From Colletes latitarsis (Eukaryota; Arthropoda; Insecta; Hymenoptera; Colletidae): DNA of 64,000 nucleotides. Under the pieces are notes generated by a model, which did not search any database, had not been told where the DNA came from, and saw only the letters and a program-made list of their open reading frames with translations. This document shows, piece after piece, positions 1-11,816 of the stretch (positions are counted from its first letter, which is position 1; every line of letters begins with the position of its first letter). Location: the NCBI RefSeq assembly GCF_051014445.1, contig NC_135141.1, forward strand, positions 9,920,001 to 9,984,000, in the 5' to 3' direction. A program made the translations under genes and the position numbers.

Positions 1-13
1 GAAGAGGGAGCAG
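1..13 (+). other. 3' end of Gypsy internal region, cut by window edge
   Basis: These 13 purine-rich bases match positions 51778-51790, the polypurine tract end just before the 3' LTR of the Gypsy copy at 49.3-52.1 kb. They show that the LTR at 14-323 is the 3' LTR of an element whose body lies to the left, outside the window. They do not show whether that body is complete. Confidence 0.85.
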
Positions 14-323
14 TGTTGCGACGGTATGAAGATGCCGCGCAATACCGCGAAATTGCATCGTCGCAATGGTGTGAAGAGGCTTCGCGATGAGGTGAAGCTG
101 CCACACGAAAACGAGCGGATGCGAGATCCCGAGCCTTCCGGTTGCTGAGAGACCGGAAACGATTTGAAGATAAGAATTACGGCAGATCGCAAGGCGAACA
201 AACGTATTGAAAAGCACTGTTGTTAATAAAGTTCCTAGTTTACATTAGTGTGTTACGTTGTGCTGTTTTAATTGTGTTGTGACAATATGAGGCGAGCGAC
301 GAGCAATACTCCCCGGCGCAACA
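14..323 (+). repeat. LTR of Ty3/Gypsy element (left copy)
   Basis: A 310-bp LTR that starts TGTTGCG and ends CGCAACA, giving a 7-bp inverted terminal repeat with the usual TG...CA ends. By eye it is identical to the 3' LTR at 51791-52100 and differs at about three sites from the 5' LTR at 49348-49657. AATAAA at 225-230 followed by a GT-rich stretch is a plausible polyadenylation signal. The satellite to its right (from 324) also matches that right of 52100, so this is a duplicated copy of the same insertion and not a second insertion. Confidence 0.93.
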
Positions 324-2130
324 ATATTAACCGGGGCCTGGTTTAGCTGACTATTTCAGTGTGGTACCACAATACTACGTTATCCAAACCAGAAGAAAAC
401 CCAGGAACTGGCCAACAAGTATGCGAAAAATGCGAAAGTATGAGGCAGATGTGGTTAAATACCAGACCTACCTGGTGTTATCCTTTAAAATATTGATCGG
501 CACCTGGTTTATTGACTGTTTCAGTGTGGTACCACATTACTACGTTATCCAAACCTGAAGAAAACCCAGGATCTGGCCAAGAAGTATGCGATAAATGCGA
601 ATGTATGAGGCAGATGGGATCAAATACCAGACCTAACTGGTGTTATCCTTTAAAATATTGATCGGGGCCTGGGTTAATTGACAGTTTCAGTGTGGTACCA
701 CATTACTACGTGATCCAAACCAGAAAAAGCCCAGGATCTGCCCAACAAGTATGCGATAAATGCGAAAGCATGAGCCAGATGATTGCAAATACCAGAACTT
801 ACACAAACCTAACCGGCGTTTCCCAATAAAGTATTGATCGTACCCAGGCTCAATTGACAGTTTCAGTGTGGTACCACATTACTACGTGATCAAAACCAGA
901 AAAAAACCCAGGATCTGGCCAACAACTATGTGAAAAATGTTAATGTATGTGGCAGATGGGGTCAAATACCCGACCCAACTGGTGTAATCCTTTAAAATAT
1001 TGATCGGGGCCTGGTTTAATTGACTCTTTCAGTGTGGTACCGCATTCCTACGTCATCCAAACCAGAAAAAGCCAATGATCCGGCCAACAAGTATGCAAAA
1101 AATGCGAACGTATTAGCCAGGTGTAGGCAAATCGCAGATCTAAACGAGACCCAACCGGTGTTATCCTTCAATATATTAACCGGGGCCTAGTTTAATTGAC
1201 TGTTTCAGTGTGGTACCACAATACTACGTTATCCACACCAGAAGAAAACCCAGGAACTGGCCAACAAGTATGCGATAAATGCGAAAGCATGAGGCACATG
1301 GTGTCAAGTACCAGACTTAAGTGGTGTTATCCTTTAAAATATTGATCGGGGCCTGGTTTAATTGACTGTTTCAGTTTGGCACCACATTACTACGTGATCC
1401 AAACCAGAAGGAAACCCAGGATCTAGCCAAGATGTATGCGAGAAATGCGAAAGTATGAGCCAGATGAGGAAAAATCCCAGATCTAATCGAGACCCAAACG
1501 GTGTCATCCTTTAAAATATTGATCGAGGCCACGTCTAATTGACTGTTTCAGTGTGGTACCGCATTACTACGTGATCCAAACCAGAAAAAACCCTGGATAA
1601 GGCCAACAACTATGCGATAAATGCGACAGTATGAGCCAGATGATTGCAAATACCAGACATAATCGAGACCCAACAGGTGTTATCCTTTAAAATAGTGACC
1701 GAGGCCAGGTTTAATTGACTATATCAGTGTGGTGCCACATTACTACGTGGTCCAAACCAGAAAAAGCCCAGGATTTGGCCAATAAGTATGCGAAGAATGC
1801 GAAAGTATGAGCCAGATGATTGCAAATACCAGACCTAACACATACCTAACCGGTGTTTCCCTCTAAAATATTGTTCGAATCAAGGATTAATTGACTGTTT
1901 ATGTGTGGTACCACATTACTACGTCATCCAAACCAGAAAAAAACCCAGGATCAGGGCAACAAGTATGCGGAAAATGCGAAAGTATTAGACAGATGGGGTC
2001 AAATACCAGACCTAACTGGTGTTATCCTTCAAAATATTGATCGGGACCTGGTTTATTGACTGTTTCAGTGTGGTACAACATTACTACGTGGTCCAAACCA
2101 GAAAAAGCCCAGGATCTGGCCAACAGGTAT
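324..2130. repeat. 176-bp satellite, zone 1 (diverged monomers)
   Basis: About ten head-to-tail monomers of about 176 bp. The clearest landmark is the block TTTCAGTGTGGTACCACA followed by a TACGT core. Zone-typical wording is 'CCTTTAAAATATTGATCGGG' near each monomer end. Neighbouring monomers differ visibly, unlike zone 2. Positions 324 to about 1770 align with 52101 to about 53380 (offset 51777, then 51610 after a one-monomer length difference near 826-1300). No gene is visible; short frames follow the repeat. Confidence 0.93.
1161..1190. other. Paralogous empty target site of the Gypsy insertion
   Basis: The satellite here reads TTATCCTTCAATATATTAAC, which is the left flank of the Gypsy 5' LTR (ends TTCAATATAT at 49347) joined to the right flank of the 3' LTR (starts ATATTAAC at 52101) with ATAT counted once. 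It is therefore an unfilled paralogue of the target and supports a 4-bp target duplication. Confidence 0.8.
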
Positions 2131-5100
2131 GCGAATGATGCAAAAGTATGAGCCAAATGAAGGCAAATCCCAGCCATATCCCAAGCCTAAGCGGTGTTAT
2201 CCTCTATGATATAGATCGAATCCAGGTTTAGTGGACCGTTTCAGTGTGCTGCAACATTACTGCATGACCCAAACCAGAAGAAAACCCAGGATCTGGCTAA
2301 CGAGTATGCGAAAGATGCGATAGTATGAGCCAGATGAGGGCAAATCCCAGACATAAGCCAGACCTAAACTGCGTTATCCTCTAAAATATTTATCCAATCC
2401 AAGTTTAATTGACTGTTTCAGTGTGCTAGCACATTACTATGTGATCCAAACTAGAAAAAGCGCAGGATCTGGCCAACAGGTATGCGAATGATGCGAACGT
2501 ATGAGCCAGATGAGGACAAATCCCAGACATAACCCTGACCTAACCGGTGTTATCCTCTAGAATATTGATCCAATCCAACTTTAATTGACGGTTTCAGTGA
2601 GATACCACATTACTACGTGATCCAAACCGGAAAATCCCAGTATCTGTCCAACAGGTATGCGAAAGATGCGATAGTATGAGCCAGATGAGGGCAAATCCCA
2701 GACATAAGCCAGACCTAACCTGTGTTATCCTCTAGAATATTGATCCAATCCAAGTTTAATTGACTGTTTCAGTGTGGTAGCACATTACTACGTGATCCAA
2801 ACTACAAAAAGCCCAGGATCTGGCCAACGGGTATGCGAATGATGCGAAAGTATGAGCCAGATGAGGTCATATCCTAGACATAACCCAAGCCTAACCGGTG
2901 TTATCCTCTAAAATATACATCGAAACCAGTCTTAATTGACTGTTTCAGTGTGGCACCACATTTCTACGTGATACAAAGCAGAAATAACCCAGGATCTGGC
3001 TAACAAGTATGCGAATAAAGCGAATGTATGAGCCAGATGCGGTCAAATCCCAGACATAACCCAGAACTAACCGGTGTTATCCTCTAAAATATAATTCGAA
3101 ACCAGGCTTAATTGACTGTTTCAGTGTGGTACCACATTACTGCGTGATCCCAACCAGAAATAGCCCAGGATCTGGCCAACAGTTATGCGAAAGATGCGAA
3201 AGTATGAGCCAGATGAGGGCAAATCCCAGACATAACCTAGACCTAACCGGTATTATCCACTAAAATATAGATCGAATCCAGGTTTAGCGGTCTGTTTCAG
3301 TGTGGTACCACATTTCTACGCGATCCAAACCAGAAAAAACCCAGGATCCGGCTAACAAGTATGTTGAAGATGTGATAGTATGAGCGAGATGAGGGCAAAT
3401 CCCAGACATAAGCCAGACCTAACCTGTGATATCCTCTCAAATATTGATCCAATCCAAGTTTAATTGACTGTTTCGGTGTGGTAGCACATTTCTGCGTGAT
3501 CCAAACTAGAAAAAGCCCAGGATCTGGCCAACAGGTATGCGAATGATGCGATAGTATGAGCCAGATGATGGAAAATCCCAGACGTAACCCTGACCTAACC
3601 GGTGTTATCCTCTAAAATATACATCGAAACTAGGTTTAATTGACTGTTTCAGGGTTCTCCAAACCAGAAAAAGCCCAGGATCTGGCCAACAGGTATGCGA
3701 ATGATGCGAAAGCATGAGCCAAATGAAGGCAATTCCCAAACATAACCCAAGCCTAAGCGGTGTTATCCTCTATGATAGAGATCGAATCCAGGTTTAGTGG
3801 ACTGTTTCAGTGTGGTAGCACATTACTACGTGATCCAAACTAGAAAAAGCCCAGGATCTGGCCAACAGGTATGCGAATGATGCGAAAGTATGAGCCAAAT
3901 GAGGGCAAATCCCAGGCATAACCCAAGCCTAAGCGCTGTTATCCTCTAAAATATAGATCGAATCCACGTTTAGTGGACTGTTTCAGTGTGGTACCACATT
4001 TCTATGTGATACAAACCAGAAAATCCCAGGATCTGTCCAACAGGTATGCGAAAGATGCGATAGTATGAGCCAGATGAGGGCAAATCCCAGACATAAGCCA
4101 GACCTAACCTGTGTTATCCTCTAGAGTATTGATCCAATCCAAGTTTAATTGACTGTTGCAGTGTGGTAGCACATTACTACGTGATCCAAACTACAAAAAG
4201 CCCAGGATCTGGCCAACAGGTATGCGAATGATGCGAAAGTATGAGCCTGATGAGGGCAAATCCCAGACATAACCCAGGCCTAACCGGTGTTATCCTCTAA
4301 AATATAAATCGAAACCAGGCTTAATTGACTGTTTCAGTGTGGTACCACATTTCTACGTGATACAAACCAGAAATAACCCAGGATCTGGCTAACAAGTATG
4401 CGAATAAAGCGAATGTATGAGCCAGATGAGGTCAAATCCCAGACATAACCCAGACCCTACCGGTGTTATCCTCTAAAATATAAATCGAAACCAGGCTTAA
4501 TTGACTGTTTCAGTATGGTACCACATTACTGCGTGATCCCAACCAGAAATAGCCCAGGATCTGGCCAACAGTTATGCGAAAGATGCGAAAGTATGAGCCA
4601 GATGAGGGCAAATCCCAGACATAAGCCAGACCTAACCTGTGTTATCCTCTAGAATCTTGATCCAATCCAAGTTTAATTGACTGTTTCAGTGTGGTAGCAC
4701 ACATCCAAACTACAAAAAGCCCAGGATCTGGCCAACAGGTATGCGAATGATGCGAAAGTATGAGCCAGATGAGGGCAAATCCCAGACATAAGCCAGACCT
4801 AACCGGTGTTATCCTCTAAAATATAAATCGAAACCAGGCTTAATTGACTGTTTCAGTGTGGTACCACATTTCTACGTGATACAAACCAGAAATAACCCAG
4901 GATCTGGCCAACAAGTATGCGAATAAAGCGAATGTATGAGCCAGATGAGGTCAAATCCCAGACATAACCCAGACCTAACCGGTGTTATCCTCTAAAATAT
5001 AAATCGAAACCAGGCTTAATTGACTGTTTCAGTGTGGTACCACATTACTGCGTGATCCCAACCAGAAATAGCCCAGGATCTGGCCAACAGTTATGCGAAA

Positions 5101-8100
5101 GATGCGAAAGTATGAGCCAGATGAGGGCAAATCCCAGACATAACCCCGACCTAACCGGTGTTATCCTCTAAAATATAGATCGAATCCAGGTTTAATTGAC
5201 TGTTTCAGTGTGGTACCACATTTCAACGTGATCCAAACCAGAAAAAACCCAGGATCTGGCTAACAAGTAAGCGAAAGATGTGATAGTATGAGCCAGATGA
5301 GGGCAGATCCCAGACATAAGCCAGGCCTAACCTGTGTTATCCTCTCAAATATTGATCCAATCCAAGTTTAATTGACTGTTTCAGTGTGGTAGCACATTAC
5401 TGCGTGATCCAAACTAGAAAAAGCCCAGGATCTGGCCAACAGGTATGCGAATGATGCGAAAGTATGAGCCAGATGAGGGCAAATCCCAGACATAACACAG
5501 ACCTAACCGGTGTTATCCTCTAAAATATAAATCGAAACCAGGCCTAATTGACTGTTTCAGTGTGGTACCACATTTCTACGTGATACAAACCAGAAATAGC
5601 CCAGGATCTGGATAACAAGTATGCGAATAAAGCGAATGTATGAGCCAGATGAGGTCAAATCCCAGACATAACCCAGACCTAACCGGTGTTATCCTCTAAA
5701 ATATAAATCGAGACCAGGCTTAATTGACTGTTTCAGTGTGGTAGCACATTACTGCGTGATCCAAACTAGAAAAAGCCCAGGAACTGGCAAACAGGTATGC
5801 GAATGATGCGAAAGTATGAGCCAAATGAAGGCAAATCGCAGAAATAACCCAAGCCTAAGCGGTGTTATCCTCTATGATATAGATCGAAACCAGGTTTAGT
5901 GGACTGTTTCAGTGTGGTACCACATTACTACGTGATTCAAGCCAGAAAAAACCCAGCATCTGTCTAACAAGTATGCGAAAGATGCGATAGCATGAGCCAG
6001 ACGATGGCAAATCCCAGACATAACCCACACCTAACCGGTGTTATCCTCTAAAATATACGTCGAAACCAGGTTTAATTGACTGTTTCAGTGTGGTACGACA
6101 TTACTGCGTGATCCAAACTAGAAGAAAACCCAGGATCTGGCCATCAAGTATGCGATTAATGCGAAAGTATGAGCCAGATAATTGCAAATACCAGACCTAA
6201 CACAAACCTAACCGTTGTTATCCTCTTAAATATTGTTCGAATCCAGGTTGAATTGACTGTTTCAGTGTGGTACCACATTACTACGTGATCCAAACCAGTA
6301 AAACCTTAGGATCTGGCCAACAAGTATGCGATAAATGCGATAGTATGAGCCAGATGATTGCAAATACCAGACCTAACACAAACCTAACCGTTGTTATCAT
6401 CTTAAATATTGTTCGAATCCAGGTTGAATTGACTGTTTCAGTGTGGTACCACATTACTACGTGATCCAAACCAGTAAAACCTTAGGATCTGGCCAACAAG
6501 TATGCGATAAATGCGAAAGTATGGGCCAGATGATTGCACATACCAGACCTAACACAAACCTAACCGTTGCTATCCTCTTAAATATTGTTCGAATCCAGGT
6601 TGAATTGACTGTTTCAGTGTGGTACCACATTACTACGTGATCCAAACCAGTAAAACCTTAGGATCTGGCCAAGAAGTATGCGATAAATGCGAAAGTATGA
6701 GCCAGATGATTGCACATACCAGACCAAACACAAACCTAACCGTTGTTATCCTCTTAAATATTGTTCGAATCCCGGTTGAATTGACTGTTTCAGTGTGGTA
6801 CCACATTTACTACGTGATCCAAACTAGAAAAAGCCAAGGATCTGGCCAACAAGTATGCGAAAAATGCGAAATTGTGAGCCAGATAAGGGCAAATCCCAGA
6901 CATAACCAAGACCTAACCGGTGTTATCCTCTAGAATATAGATCGAAACCTGGTTTAATTGACTGTTTCACTGTGGTACCACATTACTGCGTGATCCGAAC
7001 CAGAAAACCCCAGGATCTGGCCAACAGGTATGCGAAAGATGCGAAAGTATGAGCCAGATGAGGGCAAATCCCAGACATAAGCCAGACCTAACCTGTGTTA
7101 TCCCCTAAAATATTGATCCAATCCAAGTTTAATTGACTGTTTCAGTGTGGTAGCACATTACTACGTGATCCAATCTAGAAAAAGCCCAGGATCTGGCCAA
7201 CAGGTGTGCGAATGATGCGAAAGTATGAGCCAAATGAGGGCAAATCCCAGACATAACCCAAGCCTAAGCGGTGTTATCCTCTAAGATATAGATCGAATCC
7301 AGGTTTAGTGGACTGTTTCAGTGTGCTACGACATTACTGCGTGGCCCAAACCAGAAGAAAACCCAGGATCTGGCTAACAAGTATGCGAAAGATGCGATGC
7401 TATGAGCCAGATGAGGGCAAATCCCAGACATAAGACAGACCTAAAGTGCGTTATCCTCTAAAATATTGATCCAATCCAAGTTTAATTGTCTGTTTCAGTG
7501 TGGTACCACATTTCTACGTGATACAAACCAGAAATAACCCAGGATATGGCTAACATGTATGCGAATAAAGCGAATGTATGAGCCAGATGAGGTCAAATCC
7601 CAGACATAACCTAGACCTAACCGGTGTTATCCTCTAAAATATAAATCGAAACCAGGCTTAATTGACTGTTTCAGTGTGGTACCACATTACTGCGTGATCC
7701 CAACCAGAAATAGCCCAGGATCTGGCCAACAGTTATGCGAAAGATGCGAAAGTATGAGCCAGATGAGGGCAAATCCCAGACATAACCCAGACATAACCGG
7801 TGTTATCCTCAAAAATATAGATCGAATCCAGGTTTAGTGGTCTGTTTCAGTGTGCTAGCACATTACTACGTGATCCAAACTAGAAAAAGCCCAGGATCTG
7901 GCCAAAAGGTATGCGAATGATGCGAACGTACGAGCCAGATGAGGGCAAATCCCAGACATAACCCAGACCTAACCGGTGTTATCCTCTAAAATATAGATCG
8001 AAAGCAGGTTTAATTGACAGTTTCAGTGTAGTACCACATTACTACGTGATCCAAACCAGAAAAAACCCAGCATCTGGCTAACAAGTATGCGAAAGATGCG

Positions 8101-8739
8101 ATAGCATGAGCCAGATGATGGCAAATCCCAGACATAACCCTGACCTAACCGGTGTTATCCTCTAAAATATAAATCGAAACCAGGTTTAATTGACTGTTTC
8201 TGTGTGGTACTACATTACTGCGTGATCCCAACCAGAAATAGCCCAGGATCAGGCCAACTGGTATGCGAAAGATGCGAAAGTATGTGCCAGATGAGGGCAA
8301 ATCCCAGACATAACCCAGACCTAACCGGTGTTATCCTCTAGAATATTGATCCAATCCAAGTTTAATTGACTGTTTCAGTGTGGTACGACATTACTGCGTG
8401 ATCCAAACCGGAAGAAATCCCAGGATCTGGCCATCAAGTATGCGATTAATGCGAAAGTATGAGCCAGATAATTGCAAATACCAGACCTAACACAAACCTA
8501 ACCGTTGTAATCCTCTTAAATATTGTTCGAATCCAGGTTTAATTGACGGTTTCAGTGTGGTACCACATTACTACGTGATCCAAACTAGAAAAAGCCCAGG
8601 ATCTGGCCAACAGGTATGCGAATGATGCGAAAGTATGAGCCAAATGGTGGCAAATCCCAGACATAACCCTGACCTCACCGGTGTTATCCTCTAAAATATA
8701 AATCGAAACCAGGCTTCATTGACTGTTTCAGTGTGGTAC

Positions 8740-9600
8740 CATATTACTGCGTGATCCAAACCAGAAGAATACCCAGGATCTGGCCAACATGTATGGCATT
8801 AATGCGGAAGTAGGAGCCAGATGAGGGCAAATCCCAGACATAACCCAGACCTAACCGGTGTTATCCTCTAGAATATTGATCCAGTCCAAGTTTAATTGAC
8901 GGTTTCAGTGTGGTACCACATTACTACGTGATCCAAACTACAAAAAGCCCAGGATCTGGCCACCAGGTATGCGATTAATGCGGAAGTATGAGCCAGATGA
9001 GGGTAAATCCCAGACATAACCCAGACCTAACCGGTGTTATCCTCTAAAATATTGATCCAGTCCAAATTTAATTGACAGTTTCAGTGTGGTACCACATTAC
9101 AACGTTATCCAAACAAGAAAATCCCAGGATCTGTCCAACAGGTATGCGAAGGATGCGATAGTATGAGCCAGATGAGGGCAAATACCAGACATAACCCTGA
9201 CCTAACCGGTGTTATCCTCAAAAATATGCATCGAAACCAGGTTTAATTGACTGTTTCAGTGTGCTACGACATTACTGCGTGATCCAAACCAGAAGAATAC
9301 CCAGGATCTGGCCAACAAGTATGCGACTAATGCGAAAGTATGAGCCCGATGATTGCAAATACCAGACCTAACACAAACCTAACCGTTGTTATCCTCTAAA
9401 ATATTGTTCGAATCCAGGTTGAATTGACTGTTTCAGTGTGGCACCACATTACTACGTGATGCAAACCAGTAAAACCCTAGGATCTGGCCAACAAGTATGC
9501 GATAAATGCGAAAGTATGGGCCAGATGATTGCACATACCGGACCTAACGCAAACCTAACCGATGTTATCCTCTAAAATATAGATCGAAACCAGATATAAT
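8740..9600. repeat. Satellite block duplicated at 13490-14360
   Basis: This block recurs at about 13494-14354 with an offset of 4754 bp (27 monomers). Shared rare variants include 'CCAGTCCAAATTTAATTGAC', a 'TATGCATCGAAACC' variant and a TTTTCTG in place of TTGACTG (9601 and 14355). Confidence 0.75.
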
Positions 9601-9899
9601 TTTCTGTTTCAGAGTGCTAGCACATTACTATGTGATCCAAACTAGAAAAACCCCAGGATCTGGCCAACAGGTATGCGAATGATGCGAACGTATGAGCCAG
9701 ATGAGGGTAAATCCCAGACATAACCCAGACCTAACCGGTGTTATCCTCTAAAATATTGATCCAGTCCAAATTTAATTGACAGTTTCAGTGTGGTACCACA
9801 TTACAACGTTATCCAAACAAGAAAATCCCAGGATCTGTCCAACAGGTATGCGAAAGATGTGATAGTATAAGCCAGATGAGGGCAAATCCCAGACATAAC

Positions 9900-10440
9900 C
9901 CAGACCTAACCGGTGTTTTCCTCTAAAATAAACATCGAAACCAGGTTTAATTGACTGTTTCAGTGTGCTACGACATTACTGCGTGATCCAAACCAGAAGA
10001 ATACCCAGGATCTGGCCAACAAGTATGCGACTAATGCGAAAGTATGAGGCAGATGATTGCAAATACCAGACCTAACACAAACCTAACCGTTGTTATCCTC
10101 TAAAATATTGTTCGAATCCAGGTTGAATTGAATGTTTCAGTGTGGCACCACATTACTACGTGATGCAAACCAGTAAAACCCTAGGATCTGGCCAACAAGT
10201 ATGCGAAAGATGCGATAGTATGAGCCAGATGAGGGCAAATCCCGGACATAAGACAGACCTAAACAGCGTTATCCTCTAAAATATTGACCCAATCCAAGTT
10301 TAATTCACTGTTTCAGTGTGCTAGCACATTACTATGTGATCCAAACTAGAAAAACCCCAGGATCTGGCCAACAGGTATGCGAATGATGCGCACGTATGAG
10401 CCAGATGAGGGCAATTCCCAGACATAACCCCAGACCTAAC
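9900..10440. repeat. Satellite block duplicated at 11662-12202
   Basis: The sequence recurs 1762 bp downstream (ten monomers) with the same rare wording, for example 'TAAACATCGAAACC' at 9929 and 11691, then the GAATGTTTCAG and TAATTCACTG variants. Similarity stops after about 10440/12202. Confidence 0.75.
10039..10054. other. Empty paralogue of the LINE target site
   Basis: AAAGTATGAGGCAGAT followed by GATTGCAAAT, uninterrupted. The same 16 bp flank the LINE tail at 18508-18954 on both sides. Further empty copies lie at 11801-11816, 35095-35110 and 39321-39336. Confidence 0.85.
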
Positions 10441-11800
10441 CGGTGTTTTCCTCTAAAATATAGATCGAATCCAGGTTTAGTGGTCTGTTTCAGTGTGGTA
10501 CCACATTTCTACGTGATCCACACCAGAAAAATCCCAGGATGTGGCTAACAAGTATGCGAATGATGCGAAAGTATGAGCCAGATGAGGGCAATTCCCAGAC
10601 ATAACCCAGACCTAACCGGTGTTATCCTCTAAAATATAGATCGAATCCAGGTTTAGTGGTCTGTTTCAGTGTGGCACCACATTACTACATGATGCAAACC
10701 AGTAAAACCCTAGGATCTGGCCAACAAGTATGCGATAAATGCGAAAGTATGGGCCAGATGATTGCACATACCGGACCTAACGCAAACCTAACCGATGTTA
10801 TCCTCTAAAATATAGATCGAATCCAGGTTTAGTGGTCTGTTTCAGTGTGGTACCACATTTCTATGTGATCCAGACAAGAAAAAACCCAGGATGTGGCTAA
10901 CAAGTATGCGAATGATGCGAAAGTATGAGCCAGATGAGGGCAATTCCCAGACATAACCCAGACCTAACCGGTGTTATCCTCTAAAATATAGATCGAATCC
11001 AGGTTTAGTGGTCTGTTTCAGTGTGGTACCACATTTCTATGTGATCCAGACAAGAAAAAACCCAGGATGTGGCTAACAAGTATGCGAATGATGCGAAAGT
11101 ATGAGCCAGATGAGGGCAAATCCCAGACATAAGCCAGACCTAAACTGCGTTATCCTCTAAAATATTGATCCAATCCAAGTTTAATTGACAGTTTCAGTGT
11201 GCTAGCACATTACTACGTGATCCAAACTAGAAAAAGCCCAGGATCTGGCCAACAGGTATGCGAATGATGCGAACGTATAAGCCAGATGAGGGCAATTCCC
11301 AGACATAACCCAGACCTAACCGGTGTTATCCTCTAGAATATTGATCCAATCCAAGTTTAATTGACGGTTTCAGTGTGGTACCACATTACAACGTGATCCA
11401 AACTACAAAAAGCCCAGGATCTGGCCAACAGGTATGCGAATGATGCGAACGTATGAGCCAGATGAGGGCAATTCCCAGACATAACCCAGACCTAACCGGT
11501 GTTATCCTCTAAAATATAGATCGAATCCAGGCTTAATTGACTGTTTCAGTGTGGTACCACATTTCTATGTGATCCAGACAAGAAAAAACCCAGGATGTGG
11601 CTAACAAGTATGCGAATGATGCGAAAGTATGAGCCAGATGAGGGCAAATCCCAGACATAACCCAGACCTAACCGGTGTTTTCCTCTAAAATAAACATCGA
11701 AACCAGGTTTAATTGACTGTGTCAGTGTGCTACGACATTACTGCGTGATCCAAACCAGAAGAATACCCAGGATCTGGCCAACAAGTATGCGACTAATGCG

Positions 11801-11816
11801 AAAGTATGAGGCAGAT
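11801..11816. other. Empty paralogue of the LINE target site
   Basis: A second uninterrupted AAAGTATGAGGCAGAT in the same monomer context, inside the 1762-bp-offset copy of the 9900-10440 block. Confidence 0.85.

Noticed and set aside
6267..6933. Recurring open frames of 62-104 codons in the satellite (also 15776, 25751, 33789, 38015 and others)
   Set aside because: They repeat with the satellite, appear on both strands, and the 176-bp monomer is not a multiple of three, so the frame shifts at each unit. No domain or independent codon signal.
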